64,000 nucleotides of DNA, from positions 372,001 through 436,000 of the forward strand of contig SJCO01000003.1 in the NCBI GenBank assembly GCA_005217565.1, written 5' to 3'. Positions 56,911-64,000 of the stretch are shown piece by piece; position 1 is the stretch's first letter, and the number at the start of each line of letters is the position of its first letter. The translations under genes were made by a program, and so were the position numbers. The stretch is from Puteibacter caeruleilacunae (lineage in GTDB: Bacteria; Bacteroidota; Bacteroidia; Bacteroidales; Prolixibacteraceae). The notes beneath the pieces were generated by a model. It was not told the DNA's origin and searched no databases. It worked only from the letters and a program-made list of their open reading frames with translations.

Positions 56911-57279
56911 TTATACAATTTCTTTCCCAAATGGAGCAATAGCTAGCGACAGTAGCTTAAAGTGTTGCTTTGCAAATGGAATTCCGATGATTGTAATCCC
57001 TAACAAGATTCCGAATAATAGATGCGTTAAAGCGATCCAGATACCGCCAAAAAGTAACCAAATGATATTCATAATAGTTGATAAACAACCAGGAGCATAA
57101 GGCTTATAATTGATTGTTTTATCAAATGGCCAAATTGCTAGTGCTGCCAATTTCAATGTTTGAAGACCGAAAGGAATTCCAATAATAGTTATCATTAGCA
57201 GTACACTACTAATCAAGTATTCTAGTGCAATGAAAAATCCTCCAAATACAAGCCATATGATATTTCCAATTGTTTTCAT
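56911..57279 (-). CDS. YccF-domain membrane protein
   Basis: A 122-residue protein with two copies of the YccF (DUF307) motif, each with IIWLVFGG or IIWLLFGG followed by GIPFG or GIPFA, and about three hydrophobic segments. Function is unknown in all bacteria I know of. It precedes the CPBP gene in one transcript. Repeat copies 2 and 3 lie directly upstream of it. Confidence 0.9.
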   Translation of the reverse strand: MKTIGNIIWLVFGGFFIALEYLISSVLLMITIIGIPFGLQTLKLAALAIWPFDKTINYKPYAPGCLSTIMNIIWLLFGGIWIALTHLLFGILLGITIIGIPFAKQHFKLLSLAIAPFGKEIV

Positions 57280-57300
57280 CTTATTAAATTTATTATTTCC

Positions 57301-57388
57301 AATTGCATAAGATGGAACTCTCGATCAATTTTAATCATTCTCGTGTGTGTATTTTAGAATGCTAAAATTCATGTTCGTTTCATCTGAT
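57301..57388 (+). repeat. Dispersed hairpin repeat, copy 2
   Basis: Nearly identical to copy 1, 8 kb away. The hairpin is AATTTTAATCATTCT against AGAATGCTAAAATT, closed further out by GGAAC and GTTCG. Genes around it run on the minus strand, so the element again points against gene direction. Confidence 0.75.
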
Positions 57389-57400
57389 ATTTTTTTTTGT

Positions 57401-57508
57401 TTTCTGAATGTTCATAAAAATAAAAAACGTTCAGGAACTCTCATAAATTTCAATCATTCTCTTATGTATAATTCAGAATGACGAAGATTCATGATCGTTT
57501 CTTCTAAT
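57401..57508 (+). repeat. Dispersed hairpin repeat, copy 3
   Basis: Shares GGAACTCTC, AATCATTCT, AGAATG and ATTCATG with copy 2, which it follows by a dozen bases. It adds an upstream hairpin (CTGAATG and CGTTCAG) that copy 4 also has. More diverged than copies 1 and 2. Confidence 0.7.
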
Positions 57509-57595
57509 TAATGTAGTTTATGATTTTTACTTTTATAATATGTATAAAAGTCATGTTTTTAATTACACGTCAAAACACTTATTTATGCCGATTTT

Positions 57596-58315
57596 CTATC
57601 TTAACCCCTGAGCAGCAGCTTCATCCAGAAACCAATATAAACGTTCATTCTCCGGCTGAATATGAGCAGCTGGATATGTTTGGTAATCTCCTTCTTTATT
57701 AATTATTTCATTAACCTTATCAGCCTTATTCTCTCCACTCACCAAAAACACGGTCTCTTTAGCATGGTTTAGAACTTTACCTGTCATTGAAATTCGTTGT
57801 TGCCCAGATACTGGATGTTGAGCCACAACACAGGAATCATTTGAATTCATCAACTCTAATTGATAAGGAAAAATGGAAGCAGTATGTCCATCATCTCCCA
57901 TTCCAAGGATAATTAGATCAAACTGAGGATTACCATTTATTGATAGCAGACATTGGTTAATCTCATCGGCATATCTTTGCGCTTCTGCTAGAGGATTGGT
58001 CTCTCCTAAAATCCGATGTATATTTTCATCTGGAATATTGATGTGGTTAAACAGTAATTCATCTACCCATTTAAAATTACTTTCATCATCGTTGGGTTCA
58101 ACACAACGCTCATCGCCCCACCAAAAGTGGACTTTTGTCCAATCGACATCTTCAATATGCTCTTTGGCCAAAATCTCGAATAAAAGTTTTGGAGTACTTC
58201 CACCCGACAATGCAATATGATAACCTTCATTAGAGCACTCATTAACGCCTGTCACAATTTTTCGAGCAAGCAAGAAAGACAACTCCAATGGAGTTGGCGC
58301 TATTTTAATTCGCAT
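57596..58315 (-). CDS. pgl: 6-phosphogluconolactonase
   Basis: The 239-residue enzyme of the SOL/DevB type hydrolyses 6-phosphogluconolactone in the oxidative pentose phosphate pathway. Typical motifs are HIALSGGSTPKLLFEIL, VHFWWGDERCVEPNDDESN and ILGMGDDGHTASIFP. Its start is 16 bases after the zwf stop, so the two form an operon in pathway order. Confidence 0.95.
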   Translation of the reverse strand: MRIKIAPTPLELSFLLARKIVTGVNECSNEGYHIALSGGSTPKLLFEILAKEHIEDVDWTKVHFWWGDERCVEPNDDESNFKWVDELLFNHINIPDENIHRILGETNPLAEAQRYADEINQCLLSINGNPQFDLIILGMGDDGHTASIFPYQLELMNSNDSCVVAQHPVSGQQRISMTGKVLNHAKETVFLVSGENKADKVNEIINKEGDYQTYPAAHIQPENERLYWFLDEAAAQGLR

Positions 58316-58331
58316 ATAGCAATATTTTAAA

Positions 58332-59834
58332 TTACAATTCGCAAAGTTCCTCCTGCGAGGTTAAATTCTTACAAGGATAACGCCAGGTTATACCTTCTCC
58401 TTCAATCATTTCGGCAGCAGGTTCAGGTCCCCAGCTTCCAGCTGGGTATCCATACACAGGTATATCACAATTCTTTTCCCAGGCATTCAGTATTGGTTGT
58501 ACAAATTTCCATGCAGCCACAACAGCATCTCCGCGAGCATATAGTGTAGCATCTCCCTGCATACAATCAAGCAATAGTCTTTCATATGCTGTTGGCAATC
58601 GCTCACCTCCAAGGTCACTATAATGGAAATCCATTCCAACATTCTGCACATTAAATCCTGCTCCTGGAACTTTCATTCCAAACTTCATTAATACACCTTC
58701 ATCTGGTTGTATTCTTATCACCAACAAATTTTCAGAGTTACAAATACCTTCGTTACGATGGAACAAATGATGTGGTGAATTTTTAAATCGAATAACAATC
58801 TCGATGGCCTTCGTTGGTAAACGTTTTCCTGTTCTCACATAAAAAGGAACACCACCCCAACGCCAATTATCAATGAAGAACTTCATTGCTACGTAAGTCT
58901 CGGTTCTCGAATCCTCAGGAACACCCTCTTCCTCTCGATATCCACTCACCTCTTCTCCTCGTATCATAGAATGAGTATATTGACCTCGAATCACATGATT
59001 AGGAACCTCCTCTTCAGTAATCGGTGATAAGGATTTAAAAACTTTATGAATTTCATCCCTAATGGCATCAGCTTCTATCGTTACCGGAGGCTCCATTGCA
59101 ACCAGTCCAACCAACTGTAACAAATGATTCTGAACCATATCTTTAAAAGCACCTGATTGGTCATAATAACCACCTCGTTTTTCAACCCCTAAACTCTCAG
59201 CTGAAGTAATTTCAACATGATGAATATAGTTCCTATTCCAGATAGGCTCTAAAAACGCATTCGCAAATCTCGTCACCAATAAGTTCTGCACAGATTCCTT
59301 TCCTAGATAGTGATCGATACGATAAATCTGTTCTTCATCGAAATATTCCAGTAATTTCTCATTCAAAATTACAGCACTTCCCAAATCAGTCCCAAAAGGT
59401 TTCTCTACGATCAATCGCCTAAAGCCTTCGTCTGATTTATTTATTTTCACTGCTGCCAAATGACGAGGAATTACCTCATAAAGAATTGGAGGTGTCGATA
59501 AATAAAAGATATAATTACCTGCAATATTCCTCTCTTCTTGGATTGTTGCCAATCGCTCCTTTAAAGTCCAGTAATCTTTCTCTTCTTTTGTATTTACCGG
59601 CTGATAATAGAGCATTTCAAGAAATGAATCAACACCATTTTCAGGTAAAAATTCTTTCATACGTTCTCTAAATTCCACATCAGTCAAAGTTGTACGACTG
59701 GCACCAACTACAGCAAAATTTTTAGGAAGAAGATTTTGCTCATACAAATCGTATAATGCAGGAATAAGTTTACGCTTAGTTAAGTCGCCCGATGCTCCAA
59801 ATATTATTATTATATGATCCTCAGGAATTTTCAT
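58332..59834 (-). CDS. zwf: Glucose-6-phosphate dehydrogenase
   Basis: The 500-residue enzyme makes 6-phosphogluconolactone and NADPH. Evidence: N-terminal IIFGASGDLTKRKLIPAL (cofactor-binding), the substrate site YRIDHYLGKESVQNL (about 175-189), and the C-terminal domain with GGVPFYVRTGKRLPTKAIE. First gene of the zwf-pgl pair. The usual companion gnd is not adjacent. Repeat copy 4 sits just upstream of its ATG. Confidence 0.96.
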   Translation of the reverse strand: MKIPEDHIIIIFGASGDLTKRKLIPALYDLYEQNLLPKNFAVVGASRTTLTDVEFRERMKEFLPENGVDSFLEMLYYQPVNTKEEKDYWTLKERLATIQEERNIAGNYIFYLSTPPILYEVIPRHLAAVKINKSDEGFRRLIVEKPFGTDLGSAVILNEKLLEYFDEEQIYRIDHYLGKESVQNLLVTRFANAFLEPIWNRNYIHHVEITSAESLGVEKRGGYYDQSGAFKDMVQNHLLQLVGLVAMEPPVTIEADAIRDEIHKVFKSLSPITEEEVPNHVIRGQYTHSMIRGEEVSGYREEEGVPEDSRTETYVAMKFFIDNWRWGGVPFYVRTGKRLPTKAIEIVIRFKNSPHHLFHRNEGICNSENLLVIRIQPDEGVLMKFGMKVPGAGFNVQNVGMDFHYSDLGGERLPTAYERLLLDCMQGDATLYARGDAVVAAWKFVQPILNAWEKNCDIPVYGYPAGSWGPEPAAEMIEGEGITWRYPCKNLTSQEELCEL

Positions 59835-59850
59835 CTATTTAAAATTTTTT

Positions 59851-59960
59851 GTTTTCTGAATGTTCTAAAAATTTAAATACATTCAGGAACTCCCATCAAT
59901 TTTAGTTATTCCTCATTGTAATTTTAGAATAAATAAAATTCATGTTCGTCACATTTGATT
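59851..59960 (+). repeat. Dispersed hairpin repeat, copy 4
   Basis: Keeps TTCTGAATGTTC, ATTCAGGAACTC, ATTTTAGAAT and ATTCATGTTCG with copy 3, and lies 16 bases upstream of zwf, oriented against it. Most diverged of the four. Confidence 0.65.
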
Positions 59961-60161
59961 TAATCAATTTTAGACTATTAGCCTTTTGATTGAAATCACT
60001 CGCACAATCTCTTTTTATCATTCAGAGTTACTACAAGTAGGTTCAATAGCAAATATAACATTTTGCCATATCAATTGTTCTAACACACTTGCAAGAGTTG
60101 CCTTTCCAAGCACATTATTCAAGTGATAAATCGAAATAATCATGAATAAAATCAATTAGTT

Positions 60162-60257
60162 ATGAACAATATGCCAATCAAATTAGTTTTTCTACTGACA
60201 CTCTTTGCCAGATCTTCCTTGCAAAGGGCTTTGAACATAAAATCCAAAATAAAATAG
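60162..60257 (+). CDS. Candidate 31-residue hydrophobic leader peptide
   Basis: MNNMPIKLVFLLTLFARS begins a 31-residue frame with a hydrophobic middle. Its stop lies two bases before the ATG of the DHOD-like gene, so coupled translation is possible. No independent support. Confidence 0.25.
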   Translation: MNNMPIKLVFLLTLFARSSLQRALNIKSKIK

Positions 60258-60259
60258 CT

Positions 60260-61273
60260 ATGGTAGATCTTAAAACGTCATTTATGGGAATAGAGCTGAA
60301 AAACCCATTTATTTTGGGAGCCAGCAACCTAGTCACCAAACCAGAAATAATTAAGCAATTAGAAGAAGCTGGAATATCAGCAATTGTTTATAAATCATTA
60401 TTTGAAGAGCAGATTAATTTGGAAAGCATTCAGTTTGACGAAGAACTTAATGAATATGCCAATCGCAATCCTGAATCGGCAAAAATCTTTCCAACATTGA
60501 AACATGCTGGTCCCAAGGAGCATTTATTAAAGTTAAAAACGCTCAAGGAATCAGTCTCTATACCAGTATTTGCCAGTCTAAATGCAGTTTACGATGAAAC
60601 ATGGGTAGAATACGCTCAATTATTACAAGAAACAGGGATTGATGGATTAGAAATAAATTTCTATGCTATACCTGGGGATTTTGATTCAGACGCTGTAAGT
60701 ATTGAGAAAAAGCAGCTTGAAATAATCAAAAAATTAAAGAAGGCTGTTTCTATTCCGATTAGCGTAAAACTTAGTCCATTTTATACCAATGCTTTAAATT
60801 TCATTAAGAAACTTGATGATGCGGGAGTAAATGGTTTTACCCTGTTTAATCGCTTCTTCCAACCTGAAATTAACACTGGAGAAGAGGATTTTTATTACCC
60901 ATTCGATCTTTCGAAAGATAAAGATTATCAGTTAACACTGAGATACACCGGACTACTATATGATAATATTAAAGGTTCGATCTGTTCAACGCGAGGAATC
61001 TATGAAGCACATCAGGCCATTAAATTATTATTAGCCGGAGCTGATGTTGTGCAAATTGTTAGCACCATTTATAAGAATGGTCCTGAACATGTATCGCAAA
61101 TCCTCTTTGAATTAAGTACCTGGATGGAGAAGAAAGGCTATCAGAGTCTTGCCGACTTTAAAGGAAAATTGTCAAAGGCAAATTTAAAGAATCCATACGC
61201 CTACGATCGTGCCCAGTATGTTGATATACTAATGAATTCTGAGCAAATATTAAAGATAGGTCCAATGATTTAA
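60260..61273 (+). CDS. Dihydroorotate-dehydrogenase-like flavoprotein
   Basis: A 337-residue TIM-barrel protein of the PyrD-like family, with the start LKNPFILGASNLVTKPEI and a FMN-binding C-terminal stretch LLLAGADVVQIVSTIYKNG (about 248-266). In Bacteroidota, members are separate from true PyrD and often sit near pyruvate:ferredoxin oxidoreductase or amino-acid catabolism genes; their substrate is unknown. It has a terminator at 61288-61316. The gene is not pyrD in the strict sense. Confidence 0.85.
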   Translation: MVDLKTSFMGIELKNPFILGASNLVTKPEIIKQLEEAGISAIVYKSLFEEQINLESIQFDEELNEYANRNPESAKIFPTLKHAGPKEHLLKLKTLKESVSIPVFASLNAVYDETWVEYAQLLQETGIDGLEINFYAIPGDFDSDAVSIEKKQLEIIKKLKKAVSIPISVKLSPFYTNALNFIKKLDDAGVNGFTLFNRFFQPEINTGEEDFYYPFDLSKDKDYQLTLRYTGLLYDNIKGSICSTRGIYEAHQAIKLLLAGADVVQIVSTIYKNGPEHVSQILFELSTWMEKKGYQSLADFKGKLSKANLKNPYAYDRAQYVDILMNSEQILKIGPMI

Positions 61274-61287
61274 TTTTGACCGAAAAG

Positions 61288-61320
61288 AACAGGGGAAGAG
61301 ATTATCTTTCCCTGTTTATT
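61288..61320. terminator. Terminator between the DHOD-like and SpoIIE genes
   Basis: AACAGGGGAAGA pairs with TCTTTCCCTGTT (one wobble) around a 5-base loop and is followed by a TTATT tail. It lies between convergent genes and probably serves both, best on the plus strand. Confidence 0.7.
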
Positions 61321-62502
61321 TTATACAAATTCAACTTTCACCTGCTTAAAAAATTTCTCTTCCAAAAGACGCACCAATCTCTTTACTACAAACTTCCGTA
61401 TTTCAAGCTCAATTGGTTGATCGGGATCCTGATGAGCCCAATTAATTCTTGTTCCCACTAATAAATGAATAATATCGTGCTGAAGCAAAATACTCACTAC
61501 CTGCTCAGCTGGATTCTCATGTAAACGTGTATCGGCAGAATAATTCTCAAGAATCTCCTCAACCTTCCCCATTGTTAATATCCCTTCCGTAACCAAGTCA
61601 AATCCTCTAATCTTTGATCGAGGTGGTAAAGAAGGATCTGCCAGATGTTGTTCCATCTCCACTTCTAATTGTAATTCTCTGGCAATAATCTCAGCCGTAG
61701 TACCTCCGCAAATTACACGCTTACCCTGAAATGCGTTAACACGAAAAGAAAAGTCTCTATCTTTTGCCTTGTAAAATGGAGGACCAGTAACAACCAACAC
61801 CTCTCTAGGCTGACGAAGATATATCACTCCACAACTAATATCATCTTTTGGACGTTGATCATCATTCATCGTGGCTTGATTTAAAATCTTACGACAAAGC
61901 TTTTGTGCTGAGATATTTGGGAAATGAGATATTTGTCCTTCAATAAATTCCAAAACACGATCATTACCCCATCCCCATGGATAACGTTTTGACCCCATAC
62001 CTGATTGACTAATACCGTCGGAATAAAAAATTATACGATCCTCTTTTCGTCCTTTGAACTCATAGAACTCAAGCTTCTTACCTCTATTTTCTTCTCCAGG
62101 AATTTCCTTCTCCCACCGCTTTGTCTCAAGTTCATCCCTTCCACGCATAAAAATAATAGGTGGATTCTCGTAATTAACAACCATCACCTTTCCATCAGAT
62201 TCAATCTCAATAATGGTAAAGGTTGCATAGCTATCTTTATCGTCTGCAGTTTTAGGCAATGTGCGCATAATAATCTCTGCAGCAATCTCAGGTCGCGTAT
62301 TCAGTTTTGTATACTTCAGCGCCATTGTAGAAGTTAGTGCAGCTAAAACATTAGCCTTCACTCCATGTCCCATTCCATCAGACAAGACAATGATACGTCT
62401 TCCATCTTTCCCTACAGTAAATGCCTGAAATATATCACCACAGGTGGTCTCTTTATAATGCGACCGCTGTAATAACTCGATATCTGTATGAAAGGTTGTC
62501 AT
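61321..62502 (-). CDS. SpoIIE-family PP2C-type serine phosphatase
   Basis: Residues 1-235 form a PP2C/SpoIIE domain with the metal-binding Asp in IVLSDGMGHGVKAN (about 39-52) and the later YSDGISQSGMGS. A further ~150 residues (VLVVTGPPFYKAKDRDFSF onward) are not part of the phosphatase domain. The PAS protein gene ends three bases upstream, so the two form a pair. Similar pairs accompany [FeFe]-hydrogenase operons in Bacteroidota and Clostridia, as I recall, but no hydrogenase gene lies in this window. Confidence 0.85.
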   Translation of the reverse strand: MTTFHTDIELLQRSHYKETTCGDIFQAFTVGKDGRRIIVLSDGMGHGVKANVLAALTSTMALKYTKLNTRPEIAAEIIMRTLPKTADDKDSYATFTIIEIESDGKVMVVNYENPPIIFMRGRDELETKRWEKEIPGEENRGKKLEFYEFKGRKEDRIIFYSDGISQSGMGSKRYPWGWGNDRVLEFIEGQISHFPNISAQKLCRKILNQATMNDDQRPKDDISCGVIYLRQPREVLVVTGPPFYKAKDRDFSFRVNAFQGKRVICGGTTAEIIARELQLEVEMEQHLADPSLPPRSKIRGFDLVTEGILTMGKVEEILENYSADTRLHENPAEQVVSILLQHDIIHLLVGTRINWAHQDPDQPIELEIRKFVVKRLVRLLEEKFFKQVKVEFV

Positions 62503-62505
62503 AAC

Positions 62506-63435
62506 TTATTCGTTTTGGTCTCCATATTGATGAGACTCAATAATTGAGTTTAATAACTCCTCGGTTAGTGCCGCATTTTCTCCTAAAAGATATGCGATTT
62601 TTTGAACCGTATCAAGATTATGCTGATTTACCTGTTTCGCACGACTGATAATCTCGGTGCGTTGTAGTACTGGTGCAGACATATCTCGAATAATTGCTCC
62701 AACTACTTTATGCTTATAAATCGTAACCACCACAACATGCAACAGTTTATTCTGAAAGCGTATATCTCGCTCCTGTAAAGAATCTCCAGATGATAAAGTA
62801 GAGGTAAACATTTTAATGAACATATCTGGAATCACTTTCTTTAAATCAGCCCCTCTCAGTCCTGGAATCATTTCATATAATTCCTCTAATTCATCGCCGA
62901 AGAAGCCTGCAAAACTTGGATTCGCATCTATAATTTTCAATTCTTTATCCACGATAACCACCCCTGCCCGCATTTTATGAAGCATAATCGAAGCAATCTC
63001 TTTTGCCTCCTCTGCTTTCTCCAACTCTCGTTGAGCCACTTTTCGATGGGTTACATCAAAAATAGAACCCACAACGCCCATGACATCACCATTATCATCA
63101 GTGATTAATGCTTTATTAAACACAACATCATGAATACTACCATCAGCATACTGATATTTTGTCTCATAGTTTTGCACCCCCCGACTCTCATATAGTTCAA
63201 CATCATGTCGCACATACTGCTCAGCAAGTTCTCGTGGCTGAACATCATAGACTGTTTTACCTATTAAATCAGCTTTAGATATGCCAGTAAACTGCTCATG
63301 AGCTTTATTGCAATTTTTATAAACGCCATTAGTATCGCGATAAAAAATAGGAATAGGAAGTGCATCTATAATCTTCTGATGCAAATCAGAATCATGCTTG
63401 TCGTCTTTCGGTTCCTCATAGATTATATGACTCAT
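62506..63435 (-). CDS. PAS-domain sensor protein without kinase domain
   Basis: Two PAS domains are seen (about 20-135: ALPIPIFYRDTNGVYKNCN; about 155-260: MRAGVVIVDKELKIIDANPSF), the first with a PAC-like end (GVVGSIFDVTHRKVAQ). A 50-residue helical tail follows. No histidine-kinase, GGDEF or output domain is present. It probably senses redox or a small ligand and acts on the downstream SpoIIE phosphatase. 309 residues. Start 63435 (MSHIIYEEPKDDKHD) is the only one that fits. Confidence 0.82.
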   Translation of the reverse strand: MSHIIYEEPKDDKHDSDLHQKIIDALPIPIFYRDTNGVYKNCNKAHEQFTGISKADLIGKTVYDVQPRELAEQYVRHDVELYESRGVQNYETKYQYADGSIHDVVFNKALITDDNGDVMGVVGSIFDVTHRKVAQRELEKAEEAKEIASIMLHKMRAGVVIVDKELKIIDANPSFAGFFGDELEELYEMIPGLRGADLKKVIPDMFIKMFTSTLSSGDSLQERDIRFQNKLLHVVVVTIYKHKVVGAIIRDMSAPVLQRTEIISRAKQVNQHNLDTVQKIAYLLGENAALTEELLNSIIESHQYGDQNE

Positions 63436-64000
63436 CGTGTTGCTTTTTTCTCGTAAAATACAAAATCAAATAACGCTATTCAATGTTTTCATAAATTTTA
63501 TCACAATAAAATGACATACTCAAGCAATTACAATCCTTCATTTTTGCTATCTTTATGATTGTGATTCTCAATCATCGCCTTTCTAAAAATGGTTCTTTTA
63601 ATGCACTGTTTTCAATATTAAATGTCCCTAAAAAGGGTACATTTTCATTAAAAGACACCTCTAAATAAAAGATATTTCCTACAAACTTCCGGAAAATATC
63701 GAAGACAATCGAAGAATAGTAAAACTTGAGATAAACCAGGGGAAAGCCCAAGTAAACTTCAAGTATACTACAAGCTCGATTCATACTTATCCATTGTATT
63801 TTCAGAATAACAACAAATTCAACTCAAACATTCCCCTTATTCGTACAGTTTTTTACTAAATACTATAGTTGACATACATAAAAGTAAAGACAACAAAAAG
63901 CTTCATTTATGCCCTTTTCTACCCCCTGCTAACCCCAAAGCCGTGACAAAGGTGTGTCAAACTTGACGTATAGGCACATTTGATACACTATTGTCACGAC
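63436..64000. other. Right-edge gap without a recognised gene
   Basis: About 565 bases. It contains a 70-codon minus-strand frame (63572-63784) with no recognisable features, and the palindromic repeat copy B at the very edge. No clear -7 box was found for the PAS gene. Confidence 0.5.
63922..64000 (+). repeat. Palindromic dispersed element, copy B (cut by window edge)
   Basis: The arms GCCGTGACAAAGGTGT and ACACTATTGTCACGAC pair over most positions, including one G-U wobble, and continue into TCAAA / TTTGA. The first 40 bases align with copy A at 29882. The right end lies beyond the window. Confidence 0.6.

Larger units (their letters stand above)
57280..57595. other. Intergenic gap with two repeat copies
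   Basis: About 315 bases between the YccF and pgl genes. Repeat copies 2 and 3 take up most of it. An additional AT-rich inverted repeat (ACTTTTATA / TATAAAAGT, 57529-57551) follows the pgl stop by about 45 bases and may assist termination. Confidence 0.6.
59835..60259. other. Intergenic gap with repeat copy 4
   Basis: About 425 bases between the divergent zwf and DHOD-like genes. Repeat copy 4 (59851-59960) lies at the zwf end. A 31-codon open frame (60162-60257) lies at the other end. No clear promoter box was found for either gene. Confidence 0.5.

Noticed and set aside
61276-61461. Plus-strand frame of 61 codons after the DHOD-like gene
   Set aside because: It spans the terminator hairpin and the antisense of the SpoIIE gene end.
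63572-63784. Minus-strand frame of 70 codons near the right edge
   Set aside because: No recognisable domain, no promoter box and uneven composition; likely chance in AT-rich sequence.

Overview
The window reads as AT-rich chromosome of a marine or gut-type Bacteroidota, most likely an anaerobic or facultative Bacteroidales/Marinilabiliales relative. The reasons are: promoters of the Bacteroidota type (TAnnTTTG -7 boxes) in front of many genes; few Shine-Dalgarno sequences; PG0541-type efflux partner, IPT/TIG lipoproteins paired with outer-membrane barrels, and a membrane pyrophosphatase; and housekeeping genes (gyrB, smpB, miaA, mltG, ftsE) of the expected lengths. Species assignment is inference. 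No tRNA, rRNA, CRISPR array, transposase or prophage gene was seen.

Layout. 1-6.2 kb: the N-terminal half of an S9 peptidase (cut by the window edge), smpB with a Yip1-family membrane protein, miaA, a TRIC-type channel, a 60-residue protein, a DMT exporter with a structured leader, and an MgtC-like protein. 6.2-12.4 kb: a TolC/adaptor/RND/PG0541 efflux operon with a perfect palindrome over its promoter. 12.5-18.9 kb: fructosamine kinase, DUF1801, low-Mr phosphatase, MATE exporter and a K+-dependent membrane pyrophosphatase. 18.9-24 kb: a four-gene operon made of two barrel plus IPT-lipoprotein pairs, the most evident envelope system of unknown function here. 24-31.5 kb: SulP transporter, thioesterase, a sorbosone/glucose-type dehydrogenase with its cytochrome c, an aldehyde dehydrogenase and a sugar MFS transporter.

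31.8-44 kb: transketolase, a secreted hypothetical, a beta-propeller/di-haem cytochrome fusion, an IclR regulator, a P-loop ATPase, the hexuronate genes uxaB-uxaA with a well-formed promoter, a flavodiiron protein and mltG. 44-54 kb: an SRPBCC/GyrI protein, ftsE, a 1020-residue TPR protein followed by an outer-membrane barrel, gyrB and a LOG-family enzyme. 54-63.4 kb: acetyl-CoA synthetase, CPBP protease, YccF, pgl-zwf, a dihydroorotate-dehydrogenase-like flavoprotein, and a PAS/SpoIIE phosphatase pair. Transketolase, zwf, pgl, uxaA and uxaB together point to pentose-phosphate and hexuronate metabolism; acs, SulP, the sugar dehydrogenase and cytochromes add acetate use, anion uptake and periplasmic oxidation.

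Structure not explained by genes: (1) four copies of a ~85-110 bp hairpin-forming repeat at 49.2, 57.3, 57.4 and 59.9 kb, always in the same orientation relative to neighbouring genes; (2) two copies of a GC-richer palindromic element at 29.9 kb and at the right window edge that differ mainly by transitions; (3) structured leaders or intercistronic hairpins at the DMT, RND/PG0541, SulP and gyrB genes; (4) a candidate operator for the efflux operon. All calls are from reading the sequence; no database search was run.
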